From: Planctomycetaceae bacterium | GTDB lineage: Bacteria; Planctomycetota; Planctomycetia; Pirellulales; Thermoguttaceae | DNA length: 16,675 bases | Direction: 5' to 3' | Assembly (NCBI GenBank): GCA_009776995.1 | Contig: WRMR01000033.1 | Location: forward strand, 1-16,675 | Shown: piece by piece, positions 6,331-13,960 of the stretch | Layout of the letters: each line of letters starts with the position of its first letter | Numbering within the stretch: the stretch's first letter is position 1 | Program-made: the position numbers and the translations under genes | Notes under the pieces: model-generated | The model's input: only the letters and a program-made list of their open reading frames with translations | Databases searched by the model: none | Told to the model about the DNA's origin: nothing

Positions 6331-7488
6331 ATGCAACTCAAAAGATCAAGTCTGATACCGGCAATTTGCATTGCCGTGACGTTGTCACTGGCGGGAATGC
6401 GTCCGGCACAATCGCAGCAACAGGAACACATCCACGACGATGACTGCATCTCATGCAAGGGTTACGCCGCGTTCAAGCCGGAATGGCATTTCGCGCCGCA
6501 CGAATTTGAACGCCGCCCGGTTGGTGACGACGACGTGCTGATCGAGATTTTGTACTGCGGCGTCTGCCACACCGACCTGCACATGGTGGCCGAACACTGG
6601 ATGAAAGGCATTTTTCCCATGATTCCCGGCCACGAAATTGTCGGTCGCGTCACGCAGGTCGGGCGGAACGTCACCCGGTTCCGCGCCGGTGATTATGCGG
6701 GCGTCGGTTGTCTGGTCAATTCGTGCGGCGAATGCGAAATGTGTCTCAAGGGTGAAGAGCAATATTGCCCGAAAATGGTTGGCACGTACAACAGCATCGA
6801 CCATGACGGTCGTCCTGCGATGGGCGGTTATTCGAACCGGATCGTTGTGCCTGAACGGTTCACAATCAAAGTTCCGCACAACGTTCCGCTCGAACGGGTC
6901 GGGCCCTTGCTCTGTGCGGGTATCACGACGTACTCGCCGTTGAAGTATTGCAAAGTCAAGCCGGGCGACAAGGTGGCCGTGGCGGGATTCGGCGGGTTGG
7001 GACACATGGCCGTGCAATATGCCGTCGCGATGGGAGCCGAAGTGACTGTGTTTGACCTCAAGGAGGAAAAACGTGAACCCGCCCGTGAAATGGGGGCTGT
7101 TCGCTACGTCAATCTCCGCAACGAAGACGAACTGAAAGGACTCAACAACTCGTTTCATCTGATTATCAGTACAATCCCGGTGCGATTCGACGTTGACATG
7201 TACCTGCGGATGCTGAAAGTCGATGGCACCATGGTGCTACTCGGCGTTCCGCCAAGCGATCAGACCCCGACACTGAGTTCCGCTTCGCTGATGGGCCGTC
7301 GCAAAATTTACGGTTCGCTCATCGGCGGCATCCGCGAAACGCAGGAGATGCTCGACTATTCCGTCGAACACGGCATCTACCCGCTGGTCGAGGTCATCCC
7401 GATTCAAAAGCTTGACGAAGCCTACAAGAACATTTCGGAAGGCAATTTCATGTTCCGCTATGTCATTGATCTGCAAACGCTGGAATGA
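6331..7488 (+). CDS. Zinc-dependent alcohol dehydrogenase (YahK/cinnamyl-ADH type) with predicted signal peptide
   Basis: 385 aa, medium-chain dehydrogenase family, interconverting alcohols and aldehydes with NAD(P). Catalytic zinc ligands are visible as Cys79 in CGVCHTD (76-82), His101-Glu102 in PGHE, and Cys195 in PLLCAGIT. Structural zinc cysteines are 132, 135, 138 and 146. The Rossmann motif is GFGGLGHMA (219-227). An Asp (242) after the second strand may favour NAD over NADP (inference). Oddly, residues 1-28 (MQLKRSSLIPAICIAVTLSL then AGMRPAQS) form a clear Sec-type signal peptide, followed by a His/Asp-rich stretch with an extra CISC pair (39-42). Normal family members are cytoplasmic and about 350 aa. 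The start is fixed by GGGAGG at 6317. Cytidylate kinase follows after 40 bp. The true substrate and location are unknown. Confidence 0.92.
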   Translation: MQLKRSSLIPAICIAVTLSLAGMRPAQSQQQEHIHDDDCISCKGYAAFKPEWHFAPHEFERRPVGDDDVLIEILYCGVCHTDLHMVAEHWMKGIFPMIPGHEIVGRVTQVGRNVTRFRAGDYAGVGCLVNSCGECEMCLKGEEQYCPKMVGTYNSIDHDGRPAMGGYSNRIVVPERFTIKVPHNVPLERVGPLLCAGITTYSPLKYCKVKPGDKVAVAGFGGLGHMAVQYAVAMGAEVTVFDLKEEKREPAREMGAVRYVNLRNEDELKGLNNSFHLIISTIPVRFDVDMYLRMLKVDGTMVLLGVPPSDQTPTLSSASLMGRRKIYGSLIGGIRETQEMLDYSVEHGIYPLVEVIPIQKLDEAYKNISEGNFMFRYVIDLQTLE

Positions 7489-7528
7489 GGAATCAGAGCC
7501 TGTTGGAACATCATTCGGGAAATCCAAA

Positions 7529-8176
7529 ATGATCATCACAATCGACGGACCGGCGGGTGCCGGAAAAAGTACGGTGGCAAAGCAGTTGGCGGCCATGCTC
7601 GGTTTTGATTATCTTGACACCGGCGCGATGTACCGGGCTGTCGCACTTTGCGGTCTGCGAAACCGCGTCCACTGGGACAACCCCGCCGAACTGGCGGCGG
7701 TTGCCGAACAGATGCAACTTCGCATTGAGTCCGGGCAAACCTTTGTGGACGGCGAAGAAGTCAGCGACGCGATTCGTTCGGCTGACGTGACGGAAAAAAC
7801 CCGGTTCGCGGCGAACAACCCGGCCATCCGCGCGATGATGGTTCGTCGGCAACAGCAGGCCGCCCGGGGAAAAAACATCGTCACTGAAGGCCGCGATCAG
7901 GGAACCGCCGTTTTTCCGGATGCCCAATGCAAAATTTATCTGACCGCAACACCGGAGGAACGCGCCCGGCGTCGTGTGCGGGAATACGGGCAACGCGGTG
8001 TTCCGGCCGATTACGCCGAAATCCTGCGGCAGATCAACCAACGTGACGCCGGCGACATGGCACGGGAAGTCGGACCGTTATGCGAACCTGCCGATGCAAT
8101 CCGCGTCGTGACCGATGGCATGACCATCGACCAGGTGGTTGCACAACTGGCCGGGATCGTCGAAAACCTTACTTGA
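7529..8176 (+). CDS. cmk: Cytidylate kinase
   Basis: 215 aa, cytoplasmic, phosphorylates CMP/dCMP with ATP for nucleotide synthesis. The P-loop GPAGAGKST is at 7-15, followed by YLDTGAMYRA (28-37), the conserved CMP-binding region. EGRDQGTAVFPDA (120-132) matches the family motif GRDIGTxVFPDA with Gln in place of the usual Ile. Arg-rich lid residues follow at EERARRRVRE (143-152), then QRDAGDMAREVGPL (171-184). Length fits the usual 215-230. The ATG at 7529 is chosen because the protein begins immediately with the beta strand MIITIDGPAG; the frame is open upstream into the dehydrogenase gene but those residues are not family-like. A weak CGGGAA precedes the start. It may be cotranscribed with the dehydrogenase, a pairing with no obvious functional logic. 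Confidence 0.95.
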   Translation: MIITIDGPAGAGKSTVAKQLAAMLGFDYLDTGAMYRAVALCGLRNRVHWDNPAELAAVAEQMQLRIESGQTFVDGEEVSDAIRSADVTEKTRFAANNPAIRAMMVRRQQQAARGKNIVTEGRDQGTAVFPDAQCKIYLTATPEERARRRVREYGQRGVPADYAEILRQINQRDAGDMAREVGPLCEPADAIRVVTDGMTIDQVVAQLAGIVENLT

Positions 8177-8250
8177 CCGGGTCGTATCCGTGAAAAAAAT
8201 CGAGTCCGGCACACAGGACGCCAATGCCTGTAACGATGATTTCCACGCCC

Positions 8251-8279
8251 TTGAAATATGTGAACAACCGGACTATGAT
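8251..8279 (+). promoter_or_regulatory. Sigma70-like promoter for the DUF58 gene
   Basis: TTGAAA (8251-8256) and TATGAT (8274-8279) are separated by exactly 17 bp. They match the TTGACA and TATAAT consensus at 4/6 and 5/6. The boxes lie in the 155-bp gap between cytidylate kinase and the DUF58 gene, about 50 bp before its start, giving a normal leader. Confidence 0.55.
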
Positions 8280-8331
8280 AGGAAAAGTCGTCATTCCATG
8301 AAATGAGAGAGCGAAAGGAAGATCAACCCCC

Positions 8332-9534
8332 GTGAAACGAGTGACTCCGAATATCAGGACATTTTTTTGTCGCGAGGGGATCTGGTACTCCTTCGTGATT
8401 GCCGGTGCGTTTTTCGCCGCATTGCTCAAGCAGGTGAATCCCACGATGTTGTTCACGTCACTCCTGGTTTGCCCGCTGTTTATCAGTTTGTGGCTCAGCC
8501 GCCGCATTTTGAGGCAACTGGCGGTCAAACGGAGTGTGCCTTCGCGAATCCATGCCGGCGACACGTTCGTCACGCAACTGGAACTGGCCAATCCGCGTGA
8601 AAAAATCTCGGCCTGGGGCGTCATCGTGGAAGATGACATTGCCATCATCGAATCGGGCGCGAATGGTGAACCGACGAACCACCGTCCGGCGGTCTATTTC
8701 GATTACATCCGCTCGAATGACAGCAAACGCAAAAGCTACGTCGGACGTTTGCCCGAACGCGGACGATACCGCTTCGGAAAGATCACTCTTTCGACGCGAT
8801 TTCCCTGCGGTTTTTTTCGCAGTTCGGTTGATCTGGACATTGCCAGCGAAATGATCGTGTTGCCGAAGATCGGAATGCTGACCGCCGGCTGGATGACGCG
8901 GCAACATGAAGCGTCGGAAACCATGTTGCACCGCCGGCATCGTTCGAGCCGCATAACGGGCGAGTTCCTCGGCGTGCGCGGCTGGCAACACGGCGACACA
9001 AAACGCTGGATTCACTGGCGGGCTTCGGCGCGACACGACCAGCTCGTTGTCAAGCAGTATGAGCAGCACCAAAATCATGACGCGGCCATTCTGCTCGATC
9101 TGTATTGTCCGGCGGATAAAACGTCGCAATTCACGGACGACATCGAACTGGCCGTGAGTTTCGCCGCGACGTTGGCCTCGGACATCATCCGTCGCGGCGG
9201 ATGTAACCTGACCTTTGGCGCGTTCCAGGAAACGGTGGAAGTCTATCATGGCCCGTCCAATACCGCTCTGCTCGACCAGATACTCGACCGCCTGGCCGTA
9301 TTGCGCATGACGTCAACCGATTGCCTTGCCGATATGCTGACCGAAGCCCTGGCCAACACCGAACCAAACGCCGACTTGATTCTCATCAGCCCCACATCGG
9401 TCGATTTCAGCGATATGACCCGTTTCGGCAAACTGAAAAACGATCCCCGGCTACGCGCACTCATGCAACGCATTCGCATGGTGACCACATCGGACGAAGA
9501 GTTTGACAAGATTTTCCATGTGACAATGCAATGA
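8332..9534 (+). CDS. DUF58 domain membrane protein
   Basis: 400 aa starting at GTG (8332), preceded by AAAGGAA at 8314-8320 with an 11-nt spacer. Two hydrophobic segments at about 16-33 and 38-56 anchor the N-terminus; the rest is predicted cytoplasmic. The segment RFPCGFFRSS (156-165) corresponds to the 'DPFGLFR' motif of the family. The DUF58 core EFLGVRGWQHGDTKRWIHWR (221-240), continuing to LVVKQYE, is unmistakable, and the following AAILLDL begins a von Willebrand A-like fold. Such proteins usually sit beside a MoxR AAA ATPase and often a transglutaminase or VWA protein, and are thought to act in envelope protein assembly or maturation. No such partner is in this window, which is unusual. 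A dedicated promoter at 8251 supports independent transcription. Confidence 0.92.
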   Translation: MKRVTPNIRTFFCREGIWYSFVIAGAFFAALLKQVNPTMLFTSLLVCPLFISLWLSRRILRQLAVKRSVPSRIHAGDTFVTQLELANPREKISAWGVIVEDDIAIIESGANGEPTNHRPAVYFDYIRSNDSKRKSYVGRLPERGRYRFGKITLSTRFPCGFFRSSVDLDIASEMIVLPKIGMLTAGWMTRQHEASETMLHRRHRSSRITGEFLGVRGWQHGDTKRWIHWRASARHDQLVVKQYEQHQNHDAAILLDLYCPADKTSQFTDDIELAVSFAATLASDIIRRGGCNLTFGAFQETVEVYHGPSNTALLDQILDRLAVLRMTSTDCLADMLTEALANTEPNADLILISPTSVDFSDMTRFGKLKNDPRLRALMQRIRMVTTSDEEFDKIFHVTMQ

Positions 9535-9613
9535 CAGGGAATCGAGGCCATGCAAACGTTTCACCGCCGTACTTTGTGCGACGCGGTGGAGATGAAAAAA
9601 TTCATGACAGAAA

Positions 9614-9631
9614 CGCAATCGTAAGATTGCG
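9614..9631. repeat. Perfect hairpin CGCAATC-GTAA-GATTGCG
   Basis: A 7-bp perfect stem with a GTAA tetraloop lies 80 bp after the DUF58 stop. No T-run follows on either side, so it is not a standard terminator. It may be part of a REP-like dispersed element, since the flanking GACTCCCGCGTGG resembles words seen in such repeats. The rest of 9535-9825 shows no gene that I can support. Confidence 0.45.
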
Positions 9632-9825
9632 ACTCCCGCGTGGAAAAACCCGATTGATAAAGCCTCACTCAAAACGTACCAGTAGCCATTTTGCGAAAAT
9701 TCTGTATCATATATCGGTTGTTGCGTGATACAAAAGGTATGATTGGATTGGATCACAGCGACTTGGAGATTTTGCCATCCGGTCAGGATCGGTTTATTGA
9801 CGAATTGGACGTAAAAGGCGAAAAA

Positions 9826-10149
9826 ATGGCTCTCTTTGAAATCGAAACGCACTCACACATTGTGATCACCTGGGCAAATGACGAGGAAGAAGCCCGTCAG
9901 ATTTTGTACAATTACTATCCCACCGAAGAAGCGGTTCGCGTGACCAAACGGCCGCGCGACGCCTGGGTGATCTCGAAATCCGCTTTGGGAATTACCGGAA
10001 AAACCGACCCCTGTGATACAGCCCGCGAATGCCTCGCGAAAGCGTCGGGCGACAAACTCGCCGCCATTCGCCTGTACATGCAGCAAACCGGATCCGATCT
10101 CGAACGTTCACGAAAGATGATTGAATCAAATATCGTGATCGGGTGGTAA
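9826..10149 (+). CDS. Small protein with ribosomal L7/L12-like C-terminal motif
   Basis: 107 aa, function unknown. The start at ATG 9826 is chosen because AAAGG lies 7 nt upstream; the in-frame ATG at 9739 has its purine run too close and the added residues look non-coding. The N-terminal half (MALFEIETHSHIVITWANDE...) is a compact alpha/beta stretch. Residues about 75-101 (DKLAAIRLYMQQTGSDLERS then RKMIE) follow the L7/L12 C-terminal pattern 'K..aIk..r..TG..L.eAk..VE', a helix-turn-helix-like unit also found in small stand-alone proteins. No membrane segment or signal peptide. It ends 19 bp before the glycosyltransferase start, so the two are probably one operon. The L7/L12 relation is inference from pattern. 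Confidence 0.75.
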   Translation: MALFEIETHSHIVITWANDEEEARQILYNYYPTEEAVRVTKRPRDAWVISKSALGITGKTDPCDTARECLAKASGDKLAAIRLYMQQTGSDLERSRKMIESNIVIGW

Positions 10150-10168
10150 TAATGCGTGGGGGCTGAAA

Positions 10169-11593
10169 ATGTCTCTGGAAAACACGACTCTTTCGATTTT
10201 AATTCCTGTTTTCAACGAGCAATCGTTTCTGACTCGTATTGTCGAACGTGTTCTTGCCGCGCCGGTGCCGGGAAACATGAAAAAAGAGCTGGTCATCGTC
10301 AATGACGCTTCGACCGACCGAACCCAAAGGGTTTTAAGAGACTTATGCGCGAAACACCCTGAAATTCGCGTCTTCGAACAGCCGTTGAATCAGGGCAAAG
10401 GGGCGGCCATTCGCCGGGCAATTCGGGAAATGACGGGACAATACGCGATTATTCAGGATGCCGACCTTGAATATGATCCGAACGATTATCAAACCGTGTT
10501 GCAACCGCTTGTCCATGGCTTGGCCGATGCCGTGTATGGCTCTCGATTTGCGTCACGGGAAATGCGACGAATTGTGCATTATCATCATAAACTTGCCAAT
10601 CTTTTTTTGACACATTTATCGAATTGGGCGACCGGGCTTGACCTGACCGACATGGAAACCTGTTACAAGGCTTTTCGCGCGGAGTTGCTCAAGTCAATTC
10701 CCTTGCGGTCGGACAGATTCGGGATTGAGCCGGAAATCACGGCCAAGCTGGCGAAACGCGGAGCGGTAATTTACGAAGTGCCCATCCGTTACCACGGGCG
10801 GCGGTACGATGAGGGAAAAAAAATCGGATGGAAAGATGGCGTCAACGCAATTCTAACAATTATCAAATATCGCCTGATCGATGATTGTTTCGACCCGGAA
10901 GCTGATACGTCTAAGCGGCGAATGATGGCTTATGCCCGCAATTTTACGTGTTGGGTTGCCAAACTGGTTGCTCCGCGTTGTGGAGAACGGATTATTGAGC
11001 TTGGTGCTGTCAATGGAAATTTGTCCCGATTTTTGCCAAAACGGGAAAAGTTGGTCGTAGCGGACGATAACCCTCAACATGTCAAGGTGTTGCAAAATCA
11101 GTTCGACGGAAATCAAACTGTTGAAGTCGTGCAACTCGATGCCACTTCGCCAAGTGAAATTGAAAATTTTGCGCAAAATCATCAGTTTGACACAATTGTC
11201 TTTCTTGACCAGCTTGCCAAATCGAGCGATGATCTTGCGATTCTCACCGGAATCAAGCAGCTTTTGTCGCCAGACGGGCGATTCATTCTGACGGTACCGC
11301 TTGGTTCATGGTTGTTCGGGTCGGTTGACCAATCTGTCGGTCGGATCAAACGTTACAACAAACGCGAGATTATCGCTTTACTCGAACAGGCGGGCTATCG
11401 GATTTTGGAATACCGTTCGTTTAACGCACTTGCTGTTCCCGGACTGTTTGTCAATTCAAAAATTCTCCACCGTCACAAACTGGGTAAATTTCAACTCAAG
11501 CTGTACCATACTTTTGTACCTCTTTTTGCACAACTGGAACGGGTCTTGCCATTGCCCCGGGCAAATGCGCTGATAGTAGCCGTCCCAAAGTAG
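10169..11593 (+). CDS. Bifunctional family 2 glycosyltransferase / SAM-dependent methyltransferase fusion
   Basis: 474 aa with two enzymes in one chain. Residues about 7-240 are a GT2, GT-A fold enzyme of the dolichyl-phosphate-mannose-synthase-like group: LIPVFNE (11-17), VNDASTD (44-50), NQGKGAAIR (74-82), DXD site QDADLEYDP (96-104), YGSRF (123-127) and GIEPEITAKL (185-194). Residues about 255-474 are a class I methyltransferase: motif I ERIIELGAVNGNLS (273-286), the ribose-binding acid in VVADDNP (296-302), LDAT (323-326), and DTIVFLDQLAK (341-351). Motif I is loose (ELGAVNGN), but the fold pattern holds. There is no transmembrane segment, so it acts on the cytoplasmic face, probably glycosylating a polyprenyl or lipid carrier. 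Acceptor and methyl target are unknown. It is probably cotranscribed with the 107-aa gene. Confidence 0.92.
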   Translation: MSLENTTLSILIPVFNEQSFLTRIVERVLAAPVPGNMKKELVIVNDASTDRTQRVLRDLCAKHPEIRVFEQPLNQGKGAAIRRAIREMTGQYAIIQDADLEYDPNDYQTVLQPLVHGLADAVYGSRFASREMRRIVHYHHKLANLFLTHLSNWATGLDLTDMETCYKAFRAELLKSIPLRSDRFGIEPEITAKLAKRGAVIYEVPIRYHGRRYDEGKKIGWKDGVNAILTIIKYRLIDDCFDPEADTSKRRMMAYARNFTCWVAKLVAPRCGERIIELGAVNGNLSRFLPKREKLVVADDNPQHVKVLQNQFDGNQTVEVVQLDATSPSEIENFAQNHQFDTIVFLDQLAKSSDDLAILTGIKQLLSPDGRFILTVPLGSWLFGSVDQSVGRIKRYNKREIIALLEQAGYRILEYRSFNALAVPGLFVNSKILHRHKLGKFQLKLYHTFVPLFAQLERVLPLPRANALIVAVPK

Positions 11594-11691
11594 CCATACT
11601 TCCCATTTTAAGAAAAACTGCCGTTAAATTTTGTGAAAATCTCCCTGTTTCTGGACAAATCAACAGTCACATTCAAGAAATTGGGGAAACT

Positions 11692-13617
11692 TTGACGATA
11701 ATAACGAAAGTGTGTGCGGTTGGCGCACTCTTGTACGGTATTATCTTTTCTGAATTTCAAGCAACTCATCTGAAGGCTCGACCCATGGGGCAAAGTGTAA
11801 GCAATCGAACGGATTATGGACTCTCATTGCTGGATACCTTTTCGCAAAACGAGGCGGGAAAACAGCCTTTTTGGTACATTGACGATGAGAGTCACGATCA
11901 GATGACAACCCCGAAGAGCAAATCGTTTCAGAAATCGGAGTTACACGGCGACAAACGCATCGATGACGGTGAAGGATTGTTCGGTTCGAACAACGACACT
12001 GCGGAACGCCAGTTGGAGCAACTGCGGGATCACCTGAAACAGCGGCAGGAAGAGGTTGATCACCGCGAAAATCTGCTCCATGCCCGGATGGCGCAGTTTG
12101 AAACGCTTGTGCGGAGTACCAACCTTTCCTTTCAGGAAAAGGCGGATCAGCTTCGCAATCGGGAAGCAGAGCTGGAATCGCAACACCAGTGGCTTTTTGA
12201 ACAGAAAACGCAGCAGGAACAAAAGTTGCTGACGACGAAAGAGGAGATAGCGCACGAAAACCTGGCCTTGACGTCGCGTCGGACGGAAATCGACGAACGT
12301 TTACAGCGTCGTGAACGTGAATTGCAGGATTTGCTCAAACGCCGCGAAAAAGAACTGGAGCATCAATTGATGCAGAACCAGGCACTGCTTGAAGAGCGTT
12401 TCGCGCAGCAGGCCGAGCAGCTCAAAGACCGTTACGTGCAAAAGGAGAAGGAACTCGAACACTATTTTGAATCGAAACTGGAGGAGGAGAAGGAACGGCT
12501 CAACGCGGTCGAAGCCGATTTGCAGCGGACATATCAAAACAGCGCAACGATCCTGCGTCAGGAATTCGAACGGGAGAAAAAGGAAATCGAGCAAACAGTT
12601 GCCGACCGGAAGCAGGAACTGGAGCGTCAATTTGCCGCACGTCGTCAGGAACAGGACGCCGTGCTGGAAGAACGCTGGAAACGGGTCGAGTCGGACATGG
12701 CGGCCAAGCAATCGGAGGCCGAAGCCCGGCTTGTGCGACAGGAACAGCAAAACGCGGCCCGTGAGCGGCTGATACGCGAATCGGAAGAGGAGTGGCGGGC
12801 CAGACGGGAATCGTATGAAACCCAGTGGGCGGAATTTGAACAGATACGCAAACGCCGCACGGAGGATTTGACCCAACGGGAAGCGGTCGTGGCCGAACGT
12901 CAGAAGACACTCGCCGAACAGGAAAACAAGTTGAATCGCCGGGAAACGGAACTGGCAACCGGCGAAGACTCGTTGCGGCAACGGGAAAAACAGGTGACCG
13001 CTCAATCGGAACGGCTTGCCGAACTGAAAATGCTCGAAGCGGAAATCATTGAAGGGCATAACGAAGTCGCACGGTTGCGGGAATCATTAACCCGTGAGCG
13101 GCAGCACTTGCAAAAAACCGCCGAAAACGAACAACGACGGATGAAGGAGGCCAACGCGCTGGCCGTGAAGCAACTGGATGAAGAGCGTCAGGAACTCGCC
13201 AAGCAAAATAAAAAACTGGCGCAGATGCGTCAGGCACTCGAGCACTCGCGGGAGGACATCGGGCGGATGCACCGCGAAACGCTCGAAATCCGCCTGGCCA
13301 CCGAAGAGCTGATGCTCCGCTTTTCGGGGCAGATGGACGCGGACATGCTCAAACAGTCCATCGTAAAAAACCGCGAACACCTGGCCAGTCAGTACCGCGA
13401 CTCGATCGCGCGGATGGAAGATCAGAAGGCGGAACTCTGTGCGGTACGGGATCAGGTCATGGAGCAACAACAGCGTCTGGCCAAACGTCGTGACGAGTTG
13501 GAGCAGTGGTCGAAACGTTGTGAGGAGGCGTTCCTCGAACGCGACCGCCAGTTGCGCCAGCGCGAGCAGGAAATCGAACGCAGGTCAAACCGCTTCGATG
13601 AGCGAAGGTATGGATAG
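11692..13617 (+). CDS. Long coiled-coil protein with hydrophobic N-terminus, 641 aa
   Basis: Residues about 103-635 are an almost unbroken Glu/Gln/Arg/Lys-rich heptad pattern with scattered Leu and almost no Pro or Gly, predicting a coiled coil of over 500 residues (tens of nm). The N-terminus (MTIITKVCAVGALLYGIIFS) looks like a signal peptide or anchor, then a polar linker to about 100. No globular domain is visible, and the end (...RRSNRFDERRYG) is abrupt. The start is uncertain: TTG at 11692 has a GGGGAA only 3 nt away; the alternative ATG at 11785 would lose the hydrophobic segment. I do not recognise a family; resemblance to SMC or myosin-like proteins is compositional only. It follows the fusion glycosyltransferase by 98 bp on the same strand, suggesting a possible envelope or structural role (inference). 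Confidence 0.85.
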   Translation: MTIITKVCAVGALLYGIIFSEFQATHLKARPMGQSVSNRTDYGLSLLDTFSQNEAGKQPFWYIDDESHDQMTTPKSKSFQKSELHGDKRIDDGEGLFGSNNDTAERQLEQLRDHLKQRQEEVDHRENLLHARMAQFETLVRSTNLSFQEKADQLRNREAELESQHQWLFEQKTQQEQKLLTTKEEIAHENLALTSRRTEIDERLQRRERELQDLLKRREKELEHQLMQNQALLEERFAQQAEQLKDRYVQKEKELEHYFESKLEEEKERLNAVEADLQRTYQNSATILRQEFEREKKEIEQTVADRKQELERQFAARRQEQDAVLEERWKRVESDMAAKQSEAEARLVRQEQQNAARERLIRESEEEWRARRESYETQWAEFEQIRKRRTEDLTQREAVVAERQKTLAEQENKLNRRETELATGEDSLRQREKQVTAQSERLAELKMLEAEIIEGHNEVARLRESLTRERQHLQKTAENEQRRMKEANALAVKQLDEERQELAKQNKKLAQMRQALEHSREDIGRMHRETLEIRLATEELMLRFSGQMDADMLKQSIVKNREHLASQYRDSIARMEDQKAELCAVRDQVMEQQQRLAKRRDELEQWSKRCEEAFLERDRQLRQREQEIERRSNRFDERRYG

Positions 13618-13640
13618 CGGCGGTCACACACGGCAGACTT

Positions 13641-13659
13641 CCCGGTTCCTGGAACCGGG
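13641..13659. terminator. GC-rich hairpin after the coiled-coil gene
   Basis: CCCGGTTCC-T-GGAACCGGG is a perfect inverted repeat (practically an 8-bp stem with a 3-nt loop), 24 bp beyond the coiled-coil stop. No U-run follows on the plus strand, so an intrinsic terminator is only possible. It may work on both strands in this convergent interval. Confidence 0.4.
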
Positions 13660-13690
13660 GTGAAACATCGTCGTACCAAACAATCGGCAG

Positions 13691-13960
13691 TCACGGCGTG
13701 TCCGCCTTGTCTTCCTCCGTCTGAAGATCAGCGTCGGTGTCGGCGGCGGGCTTTTTCTTCAGAAACTCCAGATGAAAAACGTCGTTGCCGAAGGGGATGC
13801 TGTTGCGGATGTCGGTGCTGTGCGGGACGCGAAGGTAAGGCTCGCCGCGCCAGGCGTCGCGATTGGCTGACATATCAATGTCATAGTAATGATTGCGACC
13901 GGTTACAAGCTCGTCGGGGCGGGGTGAGGCCGGTACTCGAATTGTCCACCTGTGATCACC
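13691..13960 (-). pseudogene. C-terminal remnant of a probable permease paralogue
   Basis: The minus-strand frame ending at TGA 13693-13691 gives about 89 protein-like residues containing GRNHYYDIDMSANRD, GEPYLRVPHSTDIRNSIPF and GNDVFHLEF, then a charged tail. GEPYLRVP...GNDVFHLEF parallels the end of the permease encoded just upstream (GTPYLKVQ...GNNRMFVFDL), with the same G-x-PYL-[KR]-V motif, a similar distance to the Asn, and a hydrophobic finish. No N-terminal part survives: immediately upstream lies the 21-bp array, then dispersed repeats. There is no ribosome site or plausible start inside it. I infer the 3' end of a duplicated gene whose body was lost or replaced. The short stretch allows only moderate confidence. 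Confidence 0.5.

Noticed and set aside
9531..9728. A 65-codon ORF overlapping the DUF58 stop by ATGA
   Set aside because: The overlap suggests coupling, but the product is a translation of the hairpin repeat and has no domain.
12301..13059. A 252-codon minus-strand ORF rich in Phe and Leu
   Set aside because: It is the antisense shadow of the Glu/Lys-rich coiled coil, a known artefact of that codon composition.
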